This document shows positions 25,486 through 36,700 of a stretch of 64,000 nt of DNA, piece after piece (the stretch's first letter is position 1; every line of letters starts with the position of its first letter). This stretch comes from Notospermus geniculatus (Eukaryota > Nemertea > Pilidiophora > Heteronemertea > Lineidae). The notes below the pieces were generated by a model. The model saw only the letters and a list, made by a program, of their open reading frames with translations, ran no database searches and had not been told where the DNA came from. A program made the position numbers and the translations under genes. Location of the stretch: contig NMRB01000031.1 in the NCBI GenBank assembly GCA_002633025.1, positions 654,044 through 718,043 of the forward strand, in the 5' to 3' direction.

Positions 25486-25774
25486 CTGAAATAGAAGAAG
25501 CTGATTTGTATTGACTTAAGGCCACTTAAAATTAATTTCTTGTTTTACATCAGCGACCGGGTCTATTTTTGGCGCCGACCCAAAAAAATTTATATTTTGT
25601 ATTTTTCCAAAATCGGCAAAATTTCTGCTCTCCAACAACGCCAATAACCATAACAGCGCACAAACACGCCATCTAGCGTTAGATATTGTAACTCTGGTGG
25701 TCGCTCCAAATCATCTTCCGTTTTTCGCTAGCGATCCTGAGCAAAGATGGCGGCCATGGCGACAGTCAGTCAGC

Positions 25775-25817
25775 NNNNNNNNNNNNNNNNNNNNNNNNNN
25801 NNNNNNNNNNNNNNNNN
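25775..25817. other. Assembly gap (43 N)
   Basis: This run of N separates truncated CARF copy B from the EFCAB6 5' flank. The order and distance across it are uncertain. Confidence 0.95.
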
Positions 25818-26409
25818 GGTAATGAGAAGGATTGATGATGGATGGAAATTTGGATGTTGAGATTTTGAGGTTTTGGCATCATGCATGCATGACACTGACA
25901 GTGTCAGTGAAGGAATGATGAGGAGCATGATGAGGAGGACGAGGAGGAGTGTGTGGGCATGGTTTGATGGTGGGCCTGTGGCTGTGTGTGCTGCTGTGAC
26001 TCTGTGTGTGTGTGTGTGTTGACAGGACATGCAGCAGTGAGCAGAGGCAGAGACTGACTGAGTGAGCTCATGAGCTGTGAGTGTGAGTGGCAGAGACTTG
26101 CACTGTCTGCATGTCTGGCAGGCAAAACTTCAAAAGGGAGGGGCAACCAACGTCTCGTTATTCTTCTCGAGGAAGAGCTATTTTCATTTATCTTCAACAT
26201 GTATCATTCGATTCAACAAGGAGAACAGAGACAACGCGTAGGAAGAAGCTCAACAAGTTTTGAACTGATAGCACTTCATCGAAAACGAGTCACAAACCTC
26301 GAAATCGAGTCCTGCCTCGTCTTCAAAATGGCGTCGAGAATGAGGCAGGTTTCAGGATGACGGAATTCTCTCCAATGACGTCATTAACGTAGCAGCAACA
26401 TGAGAAACT
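25818..26409. other. Intergenic, no convincing gene
   Basis: There is a GT-rich stretch near 25980-26020 and plain low-complexity DNA. The open frames here have biased composition and no recognisable domain or splice context. Confidence 0.5.
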
Positions 26410-26575
26410 CCGTGATTTCTCATTATGATATGCAAATTGTATAAAGATTACGTCATGAATGGGTCTTATCTGATTTTCATGATTTCTGATTCTGCTATGC
26501 AAATTGTACACTACGTCATGAATTTGGGGTCTGACTGATTTTCATGATTTCGGATTCTGATATGCAAATTAGATG
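26410..26575. repeat. About 66-bp tandem repeat carrying octamer and TACGTCA motifs
   Basis: ATGCAAAT occurs at 26430-26437, 26497-26504 and 26562-26569, spaced 67 and 65 bases. Each is followed or preceded by GATTTC and TACGTCATGAAT. The octamer is a POU-factor site and TACGTCA is CRE-like. The block lies 1.2 kb upstream of the EFCAB6 start. Whether it is an enhancer or a minisatellite cannot be told from sequence. Confidence 0.6.
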
Positions 26576-27230
26576 GATCCAGCAGTTCATTCTCAGACTT
26601 GCGAATATAGGCGATTCGTACTAAATTCATATATGTTAATTTACTTGCATAGATTATATATTGTTTCTCAAAATATACAATGTTTTAATCTATGATTTTT
26701 CATTTACTAACTATGATGAAATTCGCCCGGTTTCAAAAAAAATTTCTGTTTGTTTAGACTGGTATCCTGCCCCCGCGATACTGGCAAGTCTTGCGCAAGT
26801 TACCCAGAAATACTACTGAATTTTGGTTGAGACTAGCAGCAGCCCATAGTAACGGGTGCTGGCGTGCATAGCAACACGTCCTGCTAATTCTACCATGTCT
26901 ACTGGACTACTGGAGTGCTACTGCAAGACAGATACCTGGTATCTATCACCGCAATTTCGGGGAAAATCGCTTTGATTGTTGAGAATAATACCCCTGGCTC
27001 TAACTCTTCGAATGTTTCTCAGTAAATGCAACCGATTTAATCGCCTGCAGTGACTACTTTTTTCCTTGATCAACTATCTGTTTACATTGTATAACCACTG
27101 CACTGACCATGCTGACTGATGAACTTTGTTGTCTTTGATTTGAAGTCACTCAAAGCTGTCACGTGTTCACTGATGGTGTGAGATGTCATGAATTGTTACC
27201 CGATAGCCATGATAGCCGGAATGTCTGGCC

Positions 27231-27330
27231 CAGGCCAAGGCCTACGCTACTGGTAGGCTAGGCCTAGGCCTAGATCATGAGATCTCTTCTAGGCCTAGGT
27301 AGGCCTAGGCTAGGCCTACCCGGGCCTAGT
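27231..27330. repeat. AGGCCTAGGC low-complexity block
   Basis: Dense overlapping AGGCCT/TAGGCC palindromes. This motif recurs throughout the window and appears to be a genome-wide compositional feature. Confidence 0.6.
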
Positions 27331-27754
27331 GTGCATAGGCATGATAGGGGGCATAGTGTGCAGATGACGTCATCACAGAAGAATCCGCTGTCTTGACGGT
27401 CAAATTGACGTTGGCACGTGGTGCACTTTGTCGTCAACGCTTCAACCATGACGCGATCTACACGTGGTGCACTTTGTCGTGGATCTACACGTGGCGCACT
27501 TTGGCAGCATGGTCAGAAGTTAGCCTACATCATAATGAGCCAAGGCTGCACAAGCAAGGTCTTGGCAGCCTACCGATTGATTACCGGCGATTGATTACTG
27601 GCGATTAAAACTCTTAGTGTTTCATACTGACTGAATGGAATGAAATGAAATAAACAACCTACAATCATGAATAATGTAGGCCTGATGATTCTTTTTCCGG
27701 CATTTTTCAGATTTCCCTATTCATGTCGTAGAGAGCCTGACTCGATAAATCACC

Positions 27755-30700
27755 ATGGCGACTGTGATGCCAGGATTACGACCTCAGACCCAGTCCATGT
27801 CTTTGATCCGCTCCAATACCAGTAGTCGAATAACTACACCATTCCCTCAGACAGGCAGATGCAACCCGGTCAGGTCGGCAGATCCCTTGTCTAAATCAAC
27901 ACCAAACTGTAAGTTCGCCCAGACATGCCAGAGGTCTACTTGTTCTCTCATATACGGTACCGGTAATAGAGACAATTAAAAAGTAATATTGAATTGTGCC
28001 CCAATTCAAAGATCCCTAAAGTGTCTGATAGTAAAACAAGGCTTAGGCCTACAAGCCTACACAAATTGACCCGTAGGCTACTTTACCACAGATTCTGCAT
28101 ATGTAGGAAGTTGATTGTAACAGTCTTTTCTTATTTTGTTCTGCAGTTTTGAATGACGCAGGCAACAAACCTCAGTCAGCCAAAAACCTTGTCCCCAATC
28201 CGCAGCTTACGATTATTGATCTGGAGGCCATCTTGAGAGAAAAGATCCGTCAAAAGTATCGAGACATCCACCAGGCATTTCTGAACTATGACACCGAGCT
28301 TACGCTTAGTGTCACCAAGGGTGAATTCAGGCGCGTCTTGGAACTTTTTTGTCTTCCAATGACGTCGGACCAATTTGCTGCAATTCTCGCCAAGGTAAGA
28401 TGCCTACAGGCTTCAACTGATGGCAAATTCCAACAAATTGTGCAGTGTATTGTAAAAGAGAACAGCNTTAATTAGAGCAGGCAGGTAGGTATTCACTTTA
28501 AGAATCAAAACTACTAAAGTAATTTTACATTGTGCCCCAAGTAATATTGAATTGTGCCCCAATTCAAAGATCCCTAAAGTGTCTGATAGTAAAACAAGGC
28601 TTAAGGCCTACAAGCCTACACAAATTGACCCGTAGGCTACTTTACCACAGACTCTGCATATGTAGGAAGTTGATTGTAACAGTCTTTTCTTATTTTGTTC
28701 TGCAGTTTTGAATGACGCAGGCAACAAACCTCAGTCAGCCAAAAACCTTGTCCCCAATCCGCAGCTTACGATCATTGATCTGGAGGCCATCTTGAGAGAA
28801 AAGATCCGTCAAAAGTATCGAGACATCCACCAGGCATTTCTGAACTATGACACTGAGCTTACACTTAGTGTCACCAAGGGTGAATTCAGGCGTGTCTTGG
28901 AACTTTTTTGTCTTCCAATGACGTCGGACCAATTTGCTGCAATTCTCGCCAAGGTAAGATGCCTACAGGCTTCAACTGATGGCAAATTCCAACAAATTGT
29001 GCAGTGTATTGTAAAAGAGAACAGCATCACTGCTAATGGTTGTCTAGTGACCAAAGCTAAGCAGAGGCAAACAAATCGTTAAATTGGCATTTACCCATAC
29101 ACCGCATAGTTGGTTAATGGAGGCCTTATCATTGTGGGCCTTTTTTTTTCAGGCGGCAACAAATCCAAATGGAACGGTTCGTTATGTTGAATTCATGGAC
29201 AAGTTCTATGGACAGATAACGAAAAAAATTGACAAGTCATGGGTGAGTGGGTCACATCGCTATGGCAACAACCAGAAGAGTGGAACACCTCCCAGGATTG
29301 AAGAACTGAATCTGGACATGATAGAGAAGATGCTGAGAGACAAGGTATGTACATATTCATGACATAGTTGATAGGACAGCTATTGTGCCAGATGAGGCAC
29401 TGCCATAGTCATACTGCCCAAGAGTGTCGGAACAGTGGCTTTTCCTCAGTACCCCTCTTTCGTGGATTGGCTTTAACTTGGGACTGGCTGGCTTTCAGCC
29501 TCTGAACTCTTGGACTGAAATTTTGTTAACTTTTATTAACAGTCATCTGTTTCAATTCACTTGTCATGCAGTTCATGTAAATTTTGACTTCAGATCAGTA
29601 AAAACATGAAGAATATTGCTAAGGCTCTGCGGCTGTTTGACTACAATCACGATGGCCATATTCAGAGACATGAGCTGAGGAAAGTCCTTGAAAATTACTG
29701 CTTCAAACTCTCTGATCCACAGTTTGACAAGTACGTATGAAATGTTACACATCTAGCTGTAGTTGCCTTCAATTCACTTCATTACTGCCAACTCCAAAAC
29801 TGAGGGAGAGATGTTCAGTTTCAGTGGAATGTACAGTATAATCATTGCTCTCTATTTTTGCCCGTTATCTGCTCTTCAGGTTGTGGCAACGTTACGATTT
29901 CCACCACACCGGACTCCTCAACTACAAGGACTTCTTGCAGAAGTTGGGAGTCACCTTTGAACAGCGGATGAATGCCTCCCCACCGGAGGGAACAAAAGGA
30001 GGTGGGTTAGAAATACGTCTAAAACAATTTGGGCTGTCTTCTCCCATCCATCAACTAGGTAAAACGGGTTGATATGAGGTTCACTCAGCAGTGTTGTCTC
30101 AGGGATGGAACAGTTTAGGGGGTAACCTTTCTTCACCAACTTCAGTCTGCACGGTGTACGGATCAGTGTTGAGTTGGTCTACTTAATAGAGGTGGTTCTG
30201 TGGTTCAAAATGGTCGTCCATTGGTGATAATCTCCTAATCTGTAAAGTCTTAATCCCCCATTTGGTAAAGTGGAAATTGAGAGTGGTTTGCTGGTGATCC
30301 AATTTGAACATGTCTGGCAATTCGGATTTGAATTCACCAGTCTGCTGTCACACACTCTTTTCATGCTTGAGACACCGTCTTCAGGATATCTCAGCTTCAA
30401 ATTGCTCCTGGTGTAAGCGTTCAGGATATCTCAGCTTCAAATTGCTCCTGGTGTACGCGTTCCAAGTCCATTCCTTCTTTTACTCCTTGTTCTAGCTCTT
30501 GTTTGGGAAATGAATAAAATGGAGAAAGAAAAACTGAAGAAGTTAACCGTAGACCTCACCAGAGACAAGAATATGAACTTCTACCAGCTGGAGCGGGAGT
30601 TCAGGAAAAGGGTAAGAATGCAATAGTAGTTACCAAATGGTACTGTACATGTACATCATGATTGCCAGAGCGGGAGAGCAGTTGCTAAGTCTAATACTCC

Positions 30701-33700
30701 TGATTGAAGTCCCACAAGTCAAAGGAAATATCCATAACCATTGTGATCACTAGAGTATTTGCTTGGAAATACCGGTACATGGATACATGTCTCTCATGTT
30801 GGCCTTGTCTTTCAGATGAGACTGAACTATGCCAACTTGAAAAGAGCTTTCCTTGCTTTTGATGCCAATCAATCTGGTCTCATCGCCATAGAGGATTTGA
30901 AGTCTGTGCTTCACAACTTCACAATACCTCTGTCAGACCAGTTGTTCAGACAGCTCGTAGAGAAGTTTGGCTTCAAAGCATCTGGTAAAATCTCATGGGA
31001 GGCATTCCTGGAGAAGTTCCAAGATCCCATGGCAGCAGGCAATGGGCAGACGTTACCAATCAGAGATGACAACCACAAGTTTTTCCCGATTCGCGGAGCA
31101 GAAGAGAGTAAAACACTGGAGGAAATTTTACGGTTGCTCCATGCTAAAGTGACCGATCATTTTAGCTCGTTCAAGCAAGCTTTCTTAGAAATTGATAAGG
31201 TGAGTGAATGTTGCAGCATCTTGCCCTGACAAGGGATCCTAAATCTCCTGCCCTCTGCACTAATCCAACACACCTTCGAGCACATTATGTGATGGACTTT
31301 TTGAAGACTCAGTTTAGATAGAGATGTCACACTCACCAATGTTCCACCTAACAAACCTTGATTTTGTTTTTTGCAGAGACGAGTTGGTAAAATAACCAAG
31401 TCGGAGTTGAGAAAAGTTCTCAATACATTCAAGTTTGACATCACCGATGGCCAGTTTAAGGAGCTCATCAATGCCCTCAGTCCTGAAGGAAACAGTATCT
31501 CTTATCATAAATTCTTACACTTGTTCGAGCCCAAAGACGACATGAAAGAGGGCCACAAGTGGTTGAATTCCGTCCACCGGTACAACGACAAACAAAAGCC
31601 TGCCATTCTTGCTTGGGAAACGGTAAGTATTCTTTTTGAGAAGTCTGAATATCATTGTTTAGGCAACTGGATTCAAATAGAGTGAATATTCGTGCATAAG
31701 GTGACACTCATTGTAACATTTCATTGAAATCACATTGCAATCAAACCACTCTCATTGATCAGGTTGAGGAGATATTGCGTGAAAAGATAGTCTACCATTG
31801 GAAAGATATAGCAGACGGCATTGTTGCATGTGATGAGAGAGATGAGGGGCTCATCTATCCATTGGAAATGAAGAAAATACTCGACAAAATTTGCCTTCCC
31901 ACGACTCAAGAACATTTCGATTTGTAAGTATACAAAGTCGTAATTTCAAAGAAGGTTCACTACTAATCCTGCCACCAGGTGCTCCATCAAACTTGTTGAG
32001 TTAGTTGTGCATTTTGATTTCAAGGTTGCTACTAGGACACAAATTTGCCAACACTTTGCCTTCTTTCCTGAGCTGGAACATTTCAATTTCAGTCTCGTGT
32101 CAAGATGTGAGAACCCCCGAGATGACGGGAAGATGAACTATGCGGACTTCCTCATCAAACTTGGTGTAGATGTGCTGCCAGGGGACATCGTCGGCCTAAG
32201 CACGCAGATCACAGATTCCAGTGATGTGGCAGAAATGAAGAGGATTGAAGATCTGAATGCCCGGTAAGAAAACTTGATAATACCCCCTCAAAGTGCTTCC
32301 CAAACATCTACGATTTCTAGATTTTAGGAACAAAACGGCCTTGGACTATCCTTGGAATATTAGGAAGTTATTCGTCACCCGTGTAATCTTTTTCTTAGGC
32401 TACAGTCCACCTATCTCTGTGCTGCTGACCGAACCCTTGGGATGTCGACGCCAGAACTCGTTGCTCGTATAAAAGACCGCATGGTGCAGCACAATGTCAG
32501 TATACGGGAAGCTTTCCTCTCATATGATAGGAGAGGGAGAGGGAAAATATCAAAGGTTGACTTCAAGAAGGTGAGAACTCCCTTGCATATATAGAGTAGA
32601 ACCTCCTTTACCAGGAGGACACCTCTCTGTAGAGGCTATGCACTGAAGTCATCAAATGACGTCATCAATGGGTATGCCGCCACGTGTTGGATGGAAAATG
32701 GACGGAGCAGACCGTCAGATGCGCTGCGTCAGAATGTCAGAACGTTCCATCCAACATGGCGTCACATCGCAGCACGCGGGCTGATGACGTCACGTGCATA
32801 GCCTCTATCAAGGACATATAAAAGTTCCAAAATTGGTGGTTCATGCAGATGCATGTAGGCCAAAATTCTGGAAGCTTTTAAAACTCTTTTCACTTAGCAA
32901 AATGGAATATGAGCACTGAGTGTACAACAGGCAGGTCTGGTAAACCTCTCAATTGGTTTACTGTTGTAAGCCTAATAAAGCATAAAAAAACATTCATAAG
33001 TCGACTGATCTGGGATAAGTACCGGTATGCATATTACATGTACTCTTTATTCTCTTTGGCTGTACTACATGTATTTACTAAGATCTTAAAAAGCTTAAGT
33101 GATCCCTTTGGTATTGTGGTAAAACATGAAATGCAGCTTTCACTTTTCCCTTTTCAGATCTTAGAGTCATATGGACTCCACTTTTCAGAAGAACAGTATG
33201 CTGAGTTATGTAACCACTTAGGTTTTGACCGAGGGTTTATGAACTACACCAACTTTGTCAACAGTTTTAGTGACCCTCGTCCACAGGGTCCTGGCCAGGA
33301 GTTCATACGTACAGGCAACCATCATGTCAATCCGATACGAGGGGATCAGTGGGGTATGACGGCTGAGGAGGTGGAGCTAAGCCTGAGGAAGAAAGTGGTT
33401 GAGAACTTCTCGGTATGTCCCTTAGATGTCCTTGTTGACCTCATAGATACACCAGTACCGTAATCCCTTTTATACCGCGTATCAGTGACATGGTGTTGCA
33501 CCGTAATAGAACCAATTTTTCAGTTCTAACCCCTTACCATATTCCTAATTATTAATGTATCCCCCGAATCTGTGTGTACTGAAAAATCGGCCATCGATGC
33601 TGAGGTGTGATTATTGAATTACATTGTATCAAAAATAGATAAGAGAGGACTTATCTATTTTTGATTGTATACCGGTAGTAGGCCTACCATCGGGTGAGCA

Positions 33701-36700
33701 TGGTGAGTCAGTGATAACATCACTCACAAATCTAACCACTTCATTGTTTTCAGCTTTCGCCTGAGACAGACTTAAAGTATCATTAACCCCTCCTTTTCCA
33801 GACTCCAGAAATGCGACCCTTTAGTGCTTGGTCCGAGCGGTGCACCCCTGCATCAAACTTAGTAAGACACTGCATGCGTTGTGTTATCTTCAAGTCCACG
33901 TCCTTGTTTCTCCTTGCTTTTGCATGTGTTGTCCTCGTTTCCTGCTCATCAGAATGGCCTTTGGTGGTTTTTCCCACCTAGAGACACCCATCGGCCTAAT
34001 GCTCTTACTGGAGGACATTCGATACAATGGAACCTCCCTCGGGGACACCTGGCAAGGAGGACACCTTTCTACTTAGTCCAAATTGGTCATTTCCATTCAT
34101 TTTGTCCTTGTCTGTAATCAAGACACTTCTCAATTGAAGACAGTATCTATTGGTCATCCAAATGGCGTCCATTCATAGAGAGGTTCCATTGTATTAGCAT
34201 TATAGGTAAATTTGTGTGCTTATTGTCCTTCATGGTTTTGTCCGATTGCTAGACCTGGTCTACAGTGCCTTCTTGTATCATACCGTACCATCATACCTTT
34301 CCATTCATTACTGCATTCCACAGCAGTTTAGACCATACTCTACCATTGGAGAGAACCCGACCTTCCACTCCTCTTAAAGAAGACATGAGTATTAGTGAAG
34401 AATGCCACCCTCAACCACCACCCCTCTAAAGCTATTTGCATGTGTGAACCTGGTTATTTTTCATTATGATACATGTATATCAGTAAGGTGAACTCTGTCC
34501 TTTTCCCAACAGAATCTCCGAGGTGCTTTCTACAAGTTTGATGACAATCACAATGGTGCCTTGACAAAACAAAACTTCCGTCGGATGCTGGATGCGTTCA
34601 TGTACATCATGACTGATGAGGAGTATGAACGACTGTGCCAACACCTTGGCATCACGTCGAGATCCAAGATCACGTACACAGATTTCTTGGACCAGTTTGA
34701 AATCCGTGACACGGCAGACGGACATCACTGGATTTCAGATCATAGGTATGTATGCTGATGGATACACTCCTCTCGCAGTGTTTTCGTTCGCTCGGTACCT
34801 CCGCTTCACAAAAAGCGGAGGTACAGAGCGAACGAAAACACTGTGAGAGGAGTGTAGCTAATGGATAACTGCAGGATTTTGTGACGCTCTGGTGGGCTAC
34901 CTGATCATCTGAAATTCTGTCTTAAGGGCTACTAGTGGCATAAACATCGTGTTGTTCATTTTGGACTTTGTATGACTGATGATAATTGTCCCTTCAGGTA
35001 CAATGACACATTCCCAGCCAGAGACATGACAGCAGAAGAGGTGCATAACATTCTTGCCATAAAAGCTCACCGCCAGTGGATCGACCTGGCGAGGGCGTTC
35101 CGTACCATGGACCAGGATGGCAACGGCATCATCACCAGGAGAGAACTGAGAGATATTCTCATGAGGTTCATACTGCCAATATCAGCAGAGGAATTCAAAC
35201 GACTTTGGCACATGTAAGTCTTGGATACAGCAACTCAACATTGACAACGATGAATTTATCCTCCCCATTTCGGCAAGTGATCAATGCCTGATGGACATTT
35301 TTTTCGTTTTAGGTATGATCCAGCTGGTAAGGGTGCTATCTCCCACCAGGCCTTCTTAGAGAAACTCACAGGAGAGCGGTTCGCCCCAGGAGACAAGGCA
35401 GGCATGAGTAAGGACATCATCGACAATAGCTATCAGCGTCTTGCCGAGCATCACGAATCCCAACTCAACAAACACAAACAGATCACAGTAAACCAAGCAC
35501 AGATGAGTGCATTGATGAATGTTGAGAACATACATCAACGACTCAAGTAAGTGACTAAGATTTCATATCAAAAGCATGTTCGTCATTGAACAAAGTTAAC
35601 ATTTGGTAGTCTCCGTGCAGAATTGTTTTGAATCCCGTCAGCCGTTAGAGTACGTTTCCAATATACCGTGAGAGTGTTCTCTAAACCACAGCGTTTGACC
35701 TCCCGAGCCTTTCTTTTCAGGGACAGGATCAGAGATCACTATGATGACATGTACTCTGCCTTCAGGAAGTACGACCTTGGAAAAAAAGGTTATTTAACCG
35801 TAAATGAAATCCAGAAGGTTCTCGTCAGTCTAAACTTCTTCCTTACTGATGACCAGTTCTTTGATTTGTTAGACAGGTAAGTGGTGCTGTGACTAGCATA
35901 GGCCCCTGTCATGATGAAGGTGTAATCGATTTGACCCATTCCTGCTTTGACATAAAACTTACATACTTGGCTATCATGAGCATTTCTTCTCATTCTCTGT
36001 CATCACCCAGCACTGATGAAGCAAAAATCAGACTGGGGAACATGTCAGTTGGTGTATCAACGACTATTTTGTTCATCATTCCAGGCTGGGGTTGATGACA
36101 GACAACAGCCGACTAAATTATGAACTCTTCCTCAAAGCCTTTGAGGAGGGGAGAAAGTCAGCCTACGGTAAACGACGACCCGATGTTGTCATCCGTCAAC
36201 ATCCGAAGTGGACGCCAACAAAAGCAGAGAATAAGTTACGAGACAAGGTTGCAGCCAATGTGGACAGTCTGATGAAGGTAAATTAGTGCAGTGGAAGTGG
36301 AAGTGATCCACGCTGGATCACAGAGGTCATAGTGAGACGAAAAGACCAACTGATTGGAGAGGGGTCGTCCAGGCTGAGATACCACTGAGAAAGATTCCAC
36401 TGACATGTGGCATCTGCTTCTTGCTTGACTGGTCAGAATGGCAAAGTGGAAACATCAGCAAGTAGAGCCTAGTGATAGTGGGTTCAAGTCACAGTCCATC
36501 CAATTTCTCAAGAAGCCAATTCATGCGATTTCAGCATTGCCCTGCCTATATATTACAGATTGTGTTGACATTTGTTCCAGATGTTTGTGGCATTCGACAA
36601 GGGAGAAACAGGGCGTGTAACTGCATCAGAATTCCGCCGAGTCTTGGACAACTTCTGCTTCAAGATGACAGATGCACAGTTCAAGGGATTAATGAGTAAG

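Larger units (their letters stand above)
18378..25514. repeat. Copy B of the convertase-CARF segment (duplicate of 1 to ~8240)
   Basis: Sequence from 18378 matches base 1 onward at offset 18377 through the convertase exons. Later offsets change with indels (17267 over CARF exons 5-7). The match includes introns and UTRs, with scattered SNPs and whole-element indels. At 22688 an N replaces about 0.7 kb of copy A that contains CARF exon 12. Homology ends near 25514. Introns are as similar as exons, as expected of alleles or a very recent duplication. Confidence 0.85.

Noticed and set aside
26070-26360. 96-codon plus-strand frame near the N gap
   Set aside because: No recognisable domain, no homologue that I know, flanked by low-complexity DNA; it would need transcript support.
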